Assembly: GCF_003058325.1 (NCBI RefSeq)
Contig: NZ_CP028843.1
Coordinates: forward strand, 4,705,001-4,769,000
DNA: 64,000 nt
Source of the DNA: Methylobacterium currus
Lineage (GTDB): Bacteria; Pseudomonadota; Alphaproteobacteria; Rhizobiales; Beijerinckiaceae
Direction: 5' to 3'
A program made the translations under genes and the position numbers. The notes beneath the pieces were generated by a model that saw only the letters and a list, made by a program, of their open reading frames with translations, searched no databases and was not told the origin of the DNA. Below are positions 36,901 to 45,174 of the stretch, piece after piece (within the stretch, counting starts at the first letter, position 1; each line of letters opens with the position of its first letter).

Positions 36901-38004
36901 TCAGGCGCGGGTGGGCTCTTGACGAGTGGGCGCTTGGCAAGTGGGCTCGTGGATCGGGCAGCCATTGTGCCGGGCCCGGAAGCCGGCCGAACGCGGATAG
37001 ACGGCGCGGCGCGCCCGCATCACCGAGCCGAGGGGCCGGTGCGCCGCGATCCCGTGCCACGGGCTGAAGGCGAGGCCTTCGTCGAGGCGGCGCACTTTCT
37101 CGTCGCTCCAGCTCTCCTGGGGCGCAATCACGATCCGGGCGACTGGCACATAGGGGCTCGTCTCCTCCGGCCAGGGCTTCGAGGCGTCCTCGACCGGCAT
37201 CGTCTCGCGGTCGGTGAGGAGCTGGGCGCGCAACTCCCACACGCCTTCATGAGCGGAGAAGAACGCCGACACCGCCTCGCGCAGGCCGTTCGGCTTGCCG
37301 TTGACGTTGAGCGGTGCGCCCGTCAGCGCGGTGAGGGCCGGCGAGACCGGGGCCACCGCGACCTTGGCGACGTAATCGCCCCAGCGGAGGGCCGCCTGGC
37401 TGTAGAAGGTCTCGCCGAGGATATGCGTCTCGGGATGGCCGCCGAGGCCGATCAGCGTCGGGCTCTTGGCTCCCACCGCCTCGATCGCGCTCTCGATGCC
37501 GCGGAGCGCGGCGGAGAAGACCTTCTTGAACACCTGCGGCGTGTCGGTGGTGGCGGCCAGAAGCTTGAGGCTCCTCAGGAACGTCTTGGCGTCGGGCGCC
37601 GTGAAGGCGGGGGCGTTCGCCATCACGAAATCCTGGGTGTCGCCCTCCGCCCCCGGCAGCCGCTCGCCGGGCACGCCGATCACCTTCACGGCGAGGCCGC
37701 GCGGGGTCGAGACGCTGTCGTCCAGAATGTCGCCCGGATTGGTCGAGAGCCGCAGCACCACGTCGTAGGTGCCGGGCGCCGCGCACAGGCCCTGCGCCAG
37801 CGGCGCGGGCAGATCCGGCAGCACCGTCAGCTGGCCGGTCAGGAGGCCGTGGCTCTTGGCGTGGACGCCGCGCACCGCGTGGCCGTAATCCTTCAGCGTC
37901 GTCGTCTGGATCTTCTCGAAGACCCGGATCATCTCCGCCTGCACCTCCTCTTCGTCGGGCTGCACGCTCTCCAGGGAAGGATCGAAGCGGATCGGTGCCT
38001 GCAT
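36901..38004 (-). CDS. Catalase-family heme protein (small, catalase-related)
   Basis: A 367-residue protein of the catalase-like superfamily, shorter than true catalases (about 480 and up). The distal-site His is H48 in VRGVHAKSHGLLTGQL. Conserved segments include VVLRLSTNPGDILDDSVSTPRGLAVKVIG and TQDFVMANAPAF. The C-terminal end RRAVYPRSAGFRARHNG carries the region where the proximal heme Tyr is expected. Proteins of this size resemble coral allene oxide synthase-like heme proteins and may act on organic peroxides. A proline/threonine-rich tail follows. It probably shares a transcript with the MAPEG gene. Confidence 0.78.
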   Translation of the reverse strand: MQAPIRFDPSLESVQPDEEEVQAEMIRVFEKIQTTTLKDYGHAVRGVHAKSHGLLTGQLTVLPDLPAPLAQGLCAAPGTYDVVLRLSTNPGDILDDSVSTPRGLAVKVIGVPGERLPGAEGDTQDFVMANAPAFTAPDAKTFLRSLKLLAATTDTPQVFKKVFSAALRGIESAIEAVGAKSPTLIGLGGHPETHILGETFYSQAALRWGDYVAKVAVAPVSPALTALTGAPLNVNGKPNGLREAVSAFFSAHEGVWELRAQLLTDRETMPVEDASKPWPEETSPYVPVARIVIAPQESWSDEKVRRLDEGLAFSPWHGIAAHRPLGSVMRARRAVYPRSAGFRARHNGCPIHEPTCQAPTRQEPTRA

Positions 38005-38399
38005 CGCGGATGGACCTTGCTCGTCTCGGGACGCTCGAGGCGCGTCCCTGCGTCAGCGGCAACGGCGCCGCCCCGCCGGTGTTCCGTCACGCTTCGATTC
38101 GCGGCGCCACACCGCGCGGGCTCCAGGCCGAGGCCGAGGACGCGCGTCGGAGAACCAAATCGTCAGATGCATGGCTCTGACGCGGGACATCGCGAAAAAA
38201 TTTCTTCGGCAGAGTCTCTGAAAGCAAGATCCTTCTCCCCGTCGCCGGGACTTTGGGAGGCCCGTTCATTGACGACCGACCATGGCCCGGCTTGAATGCA
38301 ACCGGAGGGCCGAGGTCGCGCAACCGGTTTTCCGCCCTCACGTATCCCCGCCGAACCACCCTGCGGGCGCCGCTCGCCCCTCACCGAGGAGCCCTGTCC
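38005..38399. other. Intergenic region upstream of catalase-like gene
   Basis: About 395 bases with no supported gene. It probably contains the promoter of the catalase-like gene (minus) and of the small membrane protein (plus). The end of the long hypothetical frame from downstream of repC runs antisense through it. No recognised regulatory motif was found. Confidence 0.35.
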
Positions 38400-39218
38400 A
38401 TGCCCGCCGCCGTCACGACCCGCACCCTGATCGACCGCAGCCGCTACCTGGCCTGGAACGCGCTCACGGTCTTCGTCTTCGTGATCCTGACGGCTTACGT
38501 GGCGCGGGCGGATGGGCTGGTCCTGGCCGCGGGGTAGCGGTCTCGACCGATCCGAAACGCGGGGCGTCAAACGGGGCCGGGAGTGTCGCGCCGGCTTCCC
38601 GATCCGTGCTCGTGGGTCCACGCTCAAACTGCGTCTGAATTCCTCGAAGGTCGAGCGCGGTGAGGACCGCGGTGGAAGGCGTCTCACCCGCTCCTCATCG
38701 GATGGGAAGCCGCCGCCGCAAGGCTCGACGAACCACATTCTCCCGCGAAGCCGGAGTTGCGTGCCCGGATCACCTGCGCCCTCGATGCGGATCCGGCGGG
38801 CGATCGTCCCTCGAAGCGGAGAGCGATCATCGGCGAACTCGACCGGGATGTCCGCATCGAGCATCACGTCCGGAATCAGCTTGGCCGCTGTCACGTGGGC
38901 GATGACAGTCACGCAAAGGCCTGTCCGGCAATCGGCTTCGACGCGCAGGATCAGCATGCCTGATGCGCGCCAGCGTCCCTGACGGTCGACGATCCTTATT
39001 GCGCCGAAGGCTGCTTCAGCATCCGCGGGCCGGATCGTGCGCAGCAGATCTTCAGGAACCGGGTCCGCGATATCCAGGCCGATGCCCTGAGCTGGCAGCG
39101 GGTTCGTGGCTGTCACCATCAATGCGGCGGTGAGAGCCAGTCCTCGCCAGGGTCCCAGCATCGTACCCCATGGGGGGATCGTTCTCCGGTGAGAGCCATC
39201 CATGTTCGGTGCCTTCAT
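38163..39218 (-). CDS. Hypothetical exported protein downstream of repC
   Basis: The frame begins with an ATG at 39216-39218 that overlaps the repC stop as ATGA, with another ATG at 39203 preceded by GAAGG. A signal-like helix (LGPWRGLALTAALMVTATNPLPAQG) is followed by about 120 residues of normal-looking sequence (GIGLDIADPVPEDLLRTIRP, CRTGLCVTVIAHVTAAKLIPDVMLDAD). Two cysteines and no known domain are present. After about residue 190 the sequence turns Arg/Pro-rich and overlaps the small membrane gene on the other strand, so the real end may be earlier and a frameshift may have removed the stop. Function is unknown. Confidence 0.4.
   Translation of the reverse strand: MKAPNMDGSHRRTIPPWGTMLGPWRGLALTAALMVTATNPLPAQGIGLDIADPVPEDLLRTIRPADAEAAFGAIRIVDRQGRWRASGMLILRVEADCRTGLCVTVIAHVTAAKLIPDVMLDADIPVEFADDRSPLRGTIARRIRIEGAGDPGTQLRLRGRMWFVEPCGGGFPSDEERVRRLPPRSSPRSTFEEFRRSLSVDPRARIGKPARHSRPRLTPRVSDRSRPLPRGQDQPIRPRHVSRQDHEDEDRERVPGQVAAAVDQGAGRDGGGHGQGSSVRGERRPQGGSAGIREGGKPVARPRPSGCIQAGPWSVVNERASQSPGDGEKDLAFRDSAEEIFSRCPASEPCI
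38400..38537 (+). CDS. Small single-span membrane protein, 45 aa
   Basis: The 45-residue frame has one hydrophobic helix, AWNALTVFVFVILTAYVARA, after a short positively charged start (TRTLIDRSRY). GAGGAG lies a few bases before the ATG (38383-38399 region). It is too short for homology to decide. A long minus-strand frame overlaps it; the better ribosome-binding site and clear helix favour this frame. Function is unknown. Confidence 0.5.
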   Translation: MPAAVTTRTLIDRSRYLAWNALTVFVFVILTAYVARADGLVLAAG

Positions 39219-40501
39219 GGATGACGGGCCGCAGGCTTGAAGCGCGAATTCAGCGCCGAACTGGGGAGCGGTGTTGGCACAGGGGTCTGATCCGATTCCC
39301 GACCCGTCATTCCCTGTCGCACCCGCCACAGCGCCATCACCATCGGCCAGACCGAGAACCCCCCAGCCCGTGCCTTCCCGGCGAGGTCGCGCAGATAGGC
39401 GCCCGGTGCCGCGATGGCCGGCCCGCGCTGCAGGATGCCCGCGACCACGACCGCCGCCTGCTCCTCCCCCATCGCTGCGACCGCCGCATCCCAGGCCGGC
39501 GGCGCGATCCGGAGGCTCGCCCGTGCCACGGCGGCCGCTCCGAGGAAGTCGCGCCAGCCGCCGATCCCGTGCCGGGCGTAAAGTGCCATCTCGGGGCAGG
39601 CTTCGAGCACCAGCCGCAGCGGCAGAGCCCGGTTCGCCGGCACGATGGTGCTCGCCCGTTCCTCCACGGCCTCGGTCCGGTCTCCCCGTAAGCCCAGTTC
39701 AAGATTCTGAGAAGACTCAGGTTTTGAACTCTGATGGTGGCAGCCGGCCTGGGACTCACTGGCGCCCGTTTTCGGGAATTCGATCGATTCCGCCAGGCAC
39801 TTATCCACCGCTTCACGCAAGGCCCGCAGCCCCTCGGCGGTCTCGGCCAGGACCGCATGGCCGGCCGAGCGCGGCGGCATTGCGCCGGCGCCCCGCAACT
39901 GCGCCTCGATCCCGTCCCACGCGCCGCTCAGGCCCGTTTCGCGGGCGAAGGCGACGATCTTTCCGATGTCCCGGCGCAGGAGCGAGATCTCTTCCCGCAG
40001 GAGAGCCCGCGCCTTGGCAGCCGCCCGCACCTCGGCGGCCAGGGCCTCGAACTCCGCCGCTCGCGCCACCAGGGGCGAGAGGTCGAAGCCGAAGGCCTGC
40101 TCGATCTGCCCGCCCTCGCCGCGCCGGGCGTAGCGCTTGCCGTTCGGGCTGTCGCGCCGGATCACCAGGCCGGTCTCGACGAGCTGGGACAGCGCCCGCC
40201 GCAGCGTCGTCGGCGACGGCCCGTGCGCCCGCACCGACAATTCCCGGTTCGACGGGAAGACCACGAGGCCTGGCCCGGGCGTCAGGGCAGTCTCGGGATG
40301 GAAGCTGAGCAGGGCCGAGAGCACGGCCAGCGCCCGGTCCCCGAGTCCGAGCCGCTGCTTGGCCTCGGTCAGGTGGCGGAAGGTGCGCCATTTGTGGCTG
40401 ACGGCCTCCTCCGGGCAGGCTTTCGCCGCCGCCTGCGCCGCCATCATGGCGAGCGACAAAGGCCGCCGCCCGAAGGGCGTCGTCGGTAAGGTCTGGGACA
40501 T
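39215..40501 (-). CDS. repC: RepC plasmid replication initiator
   Basis: A 428-residue initiator of the alphaproteobacterial repABC type. It shows TPFGRRPLSLAMMAAQAA, WRTFRHLTEAKQRLGLGDRALAVLSALLSFHP, the winged-helix part (VVFPSNRELSVRAHGPSPTTLRRAL), GLVIRRDSPNGKRYARR and a C-terminal GGWRDFLGAAAVARA. RepC binds the origin, which in this family lies inside repC itself. The middle of this gene holds an AT-richer patch (39696-39730) that fits. Unlike normal repABC loci there is no repA or repB upstream: the next gene on that side is a transglycosylase over 650 bases away. Start at 40501 was chosen because conservation begins just after it. Confidence 0.9.
   Translation of the reverse strand: MSQTLPTTPFGRRPLSLAMMAAQAAAKACPEEAVSHKWRTFRHLTEAKQRLGLGDRALAVLSALLSFHPETALTPGPGLVVFPSNRELSVRAHGPSPTTLRRALSQLVETGLVIRRDSPNGKRYARRGEGGQIEQAFGFDLSPLVARAAEFEALAAEVRAAAKARALLREEISLLRRDIGKIVAFARETGLSGAWDGIEAQLRGAGAMPPRSAGHAVLAETAEGLRALREAVDKCLAESIEFPKTGASESQAGCHHQSSKPESSQNLELGLRGDRTEAVEERASTIVPANRALPLRLVLEACPEMALYARHGIGGWRDFLGAAAVARASLRIAPPAWDAAVAAMGEEQAAVVVAGILQRGPAIAAPGAYLRDLAGKARAGGFSVWPMVMALWRVRQGMTGRESDQTPVPTPLPSSALNSRFKPAARHP
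39696..39730. other. AT-richer cruciform inside repC, candidate replication origin
   Basis: The arms AGTTCA...CTGAG (39696-39711) and CTCAG...TGAACT (39716-39730) pair around AAGA with a small internal loop. The patch is markedly AT-richer than its surroundings. Established work on repABC plasmids places the origin within repC at an AT-rich stretch. That this is the origin here is inference. Confidence 0.4.
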
Positions 40502-40523
40502 GGCTGTGCCTGTCGTCAGGCAA

Positions 40524-40548
40524 CAGAAAAGGGTTCGCCGAATCGGCG
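40524..40548 (-). terminator. S-element-like attenuator hairpin in the repC leader
   Basis: On the minus strand CGCCG and CGGCG (complement of 40536-40548) form a small hairpin, followed after four bases by CCTTTTCTG (40524-40532). It lies 35 bases before the repC ATG. In repABC plasmids a leader terminator of this kind forms when the antisense RNA is bound and cuts off repC expression. Confidence 0.45.
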
Positions 40549-40589
40549 CCACGCTTGACAGAATGTGCCGGATTTGATTCTCTCAGGCT

Positions 40590-40644
40590 GCCAGGCACTA
40601 AGAGAAGGGCTTCCGGGGCGTCGCTTCGGGGGCCTTTTTCTTTT
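40590..40644 (+). ncRNA. Candidate antisense counter-transcribed RNA of repC
   Basis: A TTGACA at 40555-40560 on the plus strand could start a transcript near 40590; the -10 region is weak (GATTCT, 40576-40581). The transcript would end at the strand-specific terminator at 40608-40644, giving an RNA of about 50-55 bases complementary to the repC leader. Size, orientation and place match the ctRNAs (incompatibility RNAs) of repABC plasmids, which sit just upstream of repC. Start position is an estimate. Confidence 0.5.
40608..40644 (+). terminator. Rho-independent terminator of the repC antisense RNA
   Basis: Arms GGCTTCCGGGGC (40608-40619) and GCTTCGGGGGCC (40623-40634) form 12 pairs over a GTC loop, and TTTTTCTTTT (40635-40644) follows. 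Four pairs are G-U and become C-A mismatches on the other strand, so the hairpin is stable only in plus-strand RNA. Confidence 0.75.
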
Positions 40645-41167
40645 GCCGGATCGATCCTTTCTGGGTTCGGGTGAGTGGAACCGCCGTGAGGCGAGGTTAA
40701 GCGCTGCCGCGTGACGTGAGGTTCAAGCGAGGCTCACTTACGAGAGTCACGTGCGAGAGTCGTTTGGCGGCGTTCACCCGGGGCATGCCCCGGGATGAGG
40801 GAATGGCTCACGTGGCGCGCCCTGAAGGCGGGTGGCGCCAAGCCTGCGCGATCCCGGTCTTCACCGCATCGATCGCCTCGACCGTCCGGTCCTAGGCCTG
40901 TCGCGAGCGGCCCTCGCAATCGGCCTCGTTGAGCGCGTGGCCGGCGGCATCCGCCCGACGATTCGACTTTCGGCCGCCTTCGACATCTACGCTTTCGAGC
41001 CTCATTCGAGCTGACAGGCGTAGTTTGGCGGAATCGGCCGACGGAGAGTCAAGCGTTACGCCCGAGGCCCTCCGATTCAGGAGTCGACAACCTTTTCTCC
41101 ACAGGAGTCAGGCGCTTCGCGTCGGTCACGGTGGTACCGAGTCCCCGAATCGTGCGTTGGCGCCGAA
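40645..41167. other. Region upstream of repC control element
   Basis: About 520 bases without a supported gene. It contains an 18-base perfect palindrome (40777-40794), and the octamer CGAGAGTC occurs twice near 40741-40761. No repB, repA or standard parS-like palindrome was found. Confidence 0.4.
40777..40794. repeat. 18-base perfect palindrome
   Basis: CCCGGGGCATGCCCCGGG is self-complementary over its full length. It lies 276 bases upstream of repC. It could be a protein-binding site for partition or replication, or a terminator; nothing in the sequence decides. Confidence 0.45.
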
Positions 41168-42370
41168 TCAGTGCCCGCCGCGCAGGCGGTCGAGCAGCGC
41201 GGCATCGGCGTAGCCGTCCGGAACCAGCCCGGCAGCCGCTTGCCAGGCCCGGATCGCCGCCCGGCTGCGCGGACCGATCCGCCCGTCGACCTCGCCGACC
41301 GGTTGACCCTTCGCCGCGAGGGCAGCCTGGATCTCTCGCCGTTCCTCGGCGCCGAGCGGCCGGTCGCCCCGGGGCCAGGCCTGCACGAAGCCGGGCTCGC
41401 CCCGCAGCCGGTCGGAGAGATGCGCCACCGCCAGCGCGTAGGAGAAGGCGGTGTTGTAGCCGAGCAGCGCCTGGAAGTTCGGCCGCAGCAGGAAGGCCGG
41501 CCCCCGGGCCCCGGCCGGCAGCACCAGGCGGGCCGTGTCGGTGTCGGCCCCGATCGCCCGGCCGGCGGGCGTGACGCCGAAGCCGCGCCATTCCGCGAGC
41601 GTCCGCGCCGTCGTCTCGTCGGCGAGTCGGTAGTCGAAGCCCGCCGGCAGCGAGACCTCGCCGCCCCAGCCCTCGCCCGGGCGCCACCCCAAGGTCCGCA
41701 GATACTGCGCCGTCGAGGCGAGCGCGTCCGGGGCCGATGTCCAGATGTCGGCCCGCCCGTCGCCGTCGAAGTCGAGGGCGTGGCGCAGGGTGGTCGTCGG
41801 CATGAACTGGGTGTGGCCCATCGCGCCGGCCCAGGAGCCGGTCAGGCGCTCCGGCGTGGTGCGGCCGAGATCGAGGATGCGCAGGGCCGCGACCAGCTCC
41901 TCGGTCCAGGTCGCGACCCGCGGGCCTCCGGCGCAGGCCAGAGTGGCGAGCGAGCGCAGGACCGGGCGCACCTTGCGGGGATCGTCGAGGACGCTGCCAT
42001 AGCCCGATTCGATGCCCCAGATCGCCGCCAGCACGTGCCGGTCGACCCCGGTGGCTGCCTCGATCGCCGGCAGGCTCGCCTCCGTGGCGAGCTTCGCCCG
42101 GCCGTCGGTCACCGCCTCCTCGCTCACCGCCGAATCGAGATAGGCCCAGACCGGCCTCTCGAACTCCGCCTGCTTGCCGGTCGCTGCCAGCACCTCCGGA
42201 TCGGCGGCGAGGCCGGAGAGCTGCGCCTCCGCCAGGGACGGCGTCACCCCCTGCTCCCGCGCCCGGGCGACGAGGCCGGGCAGGCAGGCGGCCATGGCGG
42301 GGTCGCCCGGCGTCTGCGCCAGGGCGGCCGGCGCCGCGAGCCACCACAGGAGCACGATCGGCACCCGCAT
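41168..42370 (-). CDS. Lytic murein transglycosylase with peptidoglycan-binding domain
   Basis: A 400-residue MltB-family (SLT_2) enzyme. A signal peptide ends at ALA-Q19. The catalytic Glu is E121 in AAIWGIESGYGSVLDD. GSWAGAMGHTQFMPTTTLRHALDFDGDGRADIWTS and LGYNTAFSYALAVAHLSDRL are family blocks. A C-terminal peptidoglycan-binding domain follows (EIQAALAAKGQPVGEVDGRIGPRSRAAIRAWQ). It cleaves the MurNAc-GlcNAc bond in the periplasm with anhydro product. It lies 15 bases downstream of xoxF and probably shares its transcript, an unusual partner. Confidence 0.9.
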   Translation of the reverse strand: MRVPIVLLWWLAAPAALAQTPGDPAMAACLPGLVARAREQGVTPSLAEAQLSGLAADPEVLAATGKQAEFERPVWAYLDSAVSEEAVTDGRAKLATEASLPAIEAATGVDRHVLAAIWGIESGYGSVLDDPRKVRPVLRSLATLACAGGPRVATWTEELVAALRILDLGRTTPERLTGSWAGAMGHTQFMPTTTLRHALDFDGDGRADIWTSAPDALASTAQYLRTLGWRPGEGWGGEVSLPAGFDYRLADETTARTLAEWRGFGVTPAGRAIGADTDTARLVLPAGARGPAFLLRPNFQALLGYNTAFSYALAVAHLSDRLRGEPGFVQAWPRGDRPLGAEERREIQAALAAKGQPVGEVDGRIGPRSRAAIRAWQAAAGLVPDGYADAALLDRLRGGH

Positions 42371-42385
42371 CGAAGAGCCTCCTGG

Positions 42386-44164
42386 TCAGCGGTCCGGCAG
42401 GACGAACACCGTGAGCTGCCCGCCCGCGGCGGTGTAGTGCGACAGTGCCGCATAGCCGCCGACGGCGCCCGAGCCCTCGGCCGGGTCGGTGAGTCCCGCC
42501 GCGAGCCCGATCCCGGCCCAGCCGCCGATGCCGGACAGCACCGCCACGTATTGCCGCCCCTTGTGCAGGTAGGTGGTGACGTTGCCGACGATCCCCGACG
42601 GCGTCTTGAAGCGGTAGAGTTCACGGCCGGTCTCGGCATCGACCGCCTTCAGGTATCCTTCGAGGGTGCCGTAGAACACCACGCCGCCGGCCGTCGCGAG
42701 CGCCCCCGACCAGACCGAGAACGGCTCGGGAATCGACCACTTGATCTGGCCGGAACGATTGTCCCAGGCGATGAAGGCGCCGGTGCGCTCCGTGCCCGGC
42801 GGCGGATGCAGCGTCAGCGTCGCGCCGACATAGGGCTGGCCCGGCGTGTAGGTGACGTGGAACGGCTCGTAATCCATGCACATGTGGTTGGTCGGCACGT
42901 AGAACAGGCCGGTGCGCGGCGAGTAGGCGGCGGGCTGCTGGTTCTTGGCCCCGAGCGCCCCGGGGCAGATGCCCGTCACGGTCTCGTCCTCTCCGGCCGT
43001 CCCCGGGGCGTAGCGCTCGTCCACCACCGGGCGGCCATAGGTCGGGGAGGCCCGGTCGAGGTCGATCCGCTTGGCCCAGTTCACGCTCGGATCGAATTTC
43101 TCCGCCACCAGCAACGTGCCGGTCTCCCGGTCGAGGGTGTAGCCGAAGCCGTTGCGGTCGAAATGGGTTAGGAGCCGGCGGCTGCGCCCGTCGATCTCCT
43201 GCTCGGTCAGGATCATCTCGTTGACGCCGTCAAAGTCCCACTGGTCGTGGGGCGTCATCTGGTAGACCCAGCGTGCCATGCCCGTCTCGGCGTCGCGGGC
43301 GATGATCGCCATCGCCCAGCGGTTGTCGCCCGGGCGCTGGGCCGGGTTCCAGGTCGACGGATTGCCGGTGCCGTAATAGATCAGGTTCAGCTCCGGATCG
43401 TAGGAGAACCAACCCCAGGCGCAGGCCCCGCCGGTCCTCCACTGCTCGCCATCCCAGCTCTTCAGCGAGGAATTTTGACCGATTGGGCGGCCGAGCTCCG
43501 TCGTCGCCTCGGGATCGACCAGCATCTCGTCATCCGGGCCGGTGGCGAAGGCGCGCCACAGGCGTCGCCCGGTCGCCTGATCGTAGGCGGTGACATGGCA
43601 GCGCGCCCCGTACTCGCCGCCCGACAGCCCGACGATCAGCTTGCTTCCCACCGGCATCACCGCCGCGGTGTTGGTCTCTCCCTTGCCCGGATCGCCGTTC
43701 CGCACCGACCACAGCACCCGGCCGGTCGCAAGCTCGAGCGCGACCACGTTCGTATCGGCGAGCTGCAGGAAGATCCGGCCATCCTGATAGGCGAGGCCGC
43801 GATGGACCGTGTCGCAGCACATCACCGCGACCACCCCGGCCTCCTGCCGCGGCGCGTAGCGCCACAGGATCTTGCCGTCCTGATCGAGGTCGAGGGCGGT
43901 GACGGTGTTGGGGAACGGCGTATGCACGACCATGATATGGCCGACGACGAGCGGCGCACCCTCATGCCCGCGCAGCACCCCGGTCGAATAGGTCCAGGCC
44001 ACTGTCAGTCGGTCGACATTTCCGGCGGTGATCCGGTCGAGCCCCGAATAGCGCGTATTGGCGTAATCGAGTGTCGGCAGCGCCAGATCCCGACCGGCCA
44101 CATCCTCTCCGGCGAGAGCCGGGCCGAGCCCGAGCAACAGGGCCGCCAGCGCCACGAATCTCAT
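42386..44164 (-). CDS. xoxF: Lanthanide-dependent XoxF-type methanol dehydrogenase
   Basis: A 592-residue periplasmic PQQ enzyme with signal peptide [18 protein letters not shown]. The vicinal disulfide is C116-C117 ([13 protein letters not shown]). Metal ligands are E184 (SGGEYGAR), N268 ([12 protein letters not shown]), D310 and D312 ([13 protein letters not shown]). The extra Asp at 312, Ala in calcium-type MxaF, is the mark of rare-earth XoxF enzymes. Long stretches match the XoxF5 clade, e.g. [14 protein letters not shown] and [19 protein letters not shown] precedes the ATG at 44162-44164. No xoxG (cytochrome) or xoxJ follows; instead a lytic transglycosylase does, so it is an orphan or secondary copy. 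Confidence 0.92.
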   Translation of the reverse strand: MRFVALAALLLGLGPALAGEDVAGRDLALPTLDYANTRYSGLDRITAGNVDRLTVAWTYSTGVLRGHEGAPLVVGHIMVVHTPFPNTVTALDLDQDGKILWRYAPRQEAGVVAVMCCDTVHRGLAYQDGRIFLQLADTNVVALELATGRVLWSVRNGDPGKGETNTAAVMPVGSKLIVGLSGGEYGARCHVTAYDQATGRRLWRAFATGPDDEMLVDPEATTELGRPIGQNSSLKSWDGEQWRTGGACAWGWFSYDPELNLIYYGTGNPSTWNPAQRPGDNRWAMAIIARDAETGMARWVYQMTPHDQWDFDGVNEMILTEQEIDGRSRRLLTHFDRNGFGYTLDRETGTLLVAEKFDPSVNWAKRIDLDRASPTYGRPVVDERYAPGTAGEDETVTGICPGALGAKNQQPAAYSPRTGLFYVPTNHMCMDYEPFHVTYTPGQPYVGATLTLHPPPGTERTGAFIAWDNRSGQIKWSIPEPFSVWSGALATAGGVVFYGTLEGYLKAVDAETGRELYRFKTPSGIVGNVTTYLHKGRQYVAVLSGIGGWAGIGLAAGLTDPAEGSGAVGGYAALSHYTAAGGQLTVFVLPDR

Positions 44165-44609
44165 GCATGTCCCCTTCCCGGCTGCGCCGGATCTCCGCTC
44201 TCGTCCGTCATAGGCCGACGGGGCCCGTCGGGCCATGCGCCGAGGATGGCCCGAGCGGGCGGGCGTGACGAGATCAAGGCCTGAACCGGGGCTTGGCGAT
44301 CCGGGTCGGACGGCGTGGCCCCACCACGTGCCGCGATACCACGTGCCGCGATGATAGGCAGACCGTCATCAGACCCGGAGGCAGGTCCGTTGATCTTCCG
44401 GGCCGCCCGAGGTTCTCGAGGCGCGCCAAACCGGCTGCCGTTTTATCTCGATGGTTCATGGAAACCGGCCTAACCATGCGCCGCCGTGGATATTCGAGTC
44501 ATCAGGTCGCAACGAATCGGGCTATATCATTGTGCATAGTGCGCAGCCATCAAATGAACCAATTGCGTTCAGCCTTGAGCGTTGCTATACACAAACATAA
44601 GATGCTTTC
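44165..44609. other. Region between xoxF and the PhaR-like gene
   Basis: About 445 bases. Apart from the tandem 15-mers nothing is recognised. GC content begins to fall from about 44500 onward, marking the left edge of an accessory region. Confidence 0.4.
44323..44352. repeat. Two tandem 15-base repeats upstream of xoxF
   Basis: The unit ACCACGTGCCGCGAT occurs twice in perfect tandem (44323-44337, 44338-44352), each with a CACGTG palindrome. It lies 159-188 bases upstream of the xoxF start. Paired sites in a promoter region suggest regulator binding, though no known factor is recognised. Confidence 0.5.
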
Positions 44610-44846
44610 ATGGCACATAGAGGCAAGGCTGTGCTTGAGTCGCGCATTTCCCAAAATGCCCCTATTTCGCAGAAAAAGGCGCTGCCGATTCTTGTTCTAA
44701 GATATGCTATTCATCGGTTCTACGACACGCACAACCGCTGCTACATATCGCTTGACCAGCTTCGCGAGCGATCCTCTAGGGGAATCGCGTTGTCAGTCGT
44801 CGATGCCGAGTCCGCTAAAGACGTAACTGCCACTCTGCTCGCTTGA
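44610..44846 (+). CDS. Small PhaR-like (PHB/PHA accumulation regulator) DNA-binding domain protein
   Basis: The 78-residue product matches the N-terminal DNA-binding domain of the polyhydroxyalkanoate repressor PhaR: LRYAIHRFYDTHNRCYISLDQL followed by VVDAESAKDVTATLL. The R-Y-A-x-R-x-Y-D-T core and V-D-A-x-x-x-x-D-V-T are kept, though the third basic residue is shifted. Full PhaR proteins run to about 190 residues with a PHB-binding part; here translation stops right after the domain. The base composition is AT-richer than neighbours and no good ribosome-binding site is seen. It may be a truncated remnant or a stand-alone regulator. Confidence 0.55.
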   Translation: MAHRGKAVLESRISQNAPISQKKALPILVLRYAIHRFYDTHNRCYISLDQLRERSSRGIALSVVDAESAKDVTATLLA

Positions 44847-45100
44847 ATTGTGAATAGAAGCTGGTAGTCGTTCCAATTTTATATATTTTGCGATTTGGTG
44901 AGACTATCGCGCCCTGTTTGTCTCGGCCTTGAGCGCGCGCCATCCGCACCACCACGAAAGGGAAGCTGGCGAGGCCGCTGGGCCGTGCTGGCGGTGGATC
45001 GTCAAACGCATCGCCCCTGTCGTCCAGGCGCCCGTGAACGAAGCCATGGGAGATACGCTGGGAGCGTTTCCTGGTGCGGCGTTCGGCTTGTAATACCGCC

Positions 45101-45130
45101 GCGCCTTCGAACGGACCCGTTCGAAGGCGC
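45101..45130. repeat. 13-base inverted repeat
   Basis: GCGCCTTCGAACG (45101-45113) and its exact complement (45118-45130) are separated by GACC. No T-run follows on either strand. It is the first of three palindromes within 100 bases. Confidence 0.6.
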
Positions 45131-45146
45131 CGGCTAAGCCCGAACG

Positions 45147-45174
45147 GGCGTCGGCGCTGATGCGCCGGACGCCT
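45147..45174. repeat. Bulged hairpin in palindrome cluster
   Basis: GGCGTC plus GGCGC pairs with GCGCC plus GACGCC around TGAT, with one bulged base, giving 11 pairs. It sits between the two longer inverted repeats. Confidence 0.45.

Noticed and set aside
45101..45130. Palindrome as a Rho-independent terminator
   Set aside because: No T-run follows on either strand and no gene ends close enough.
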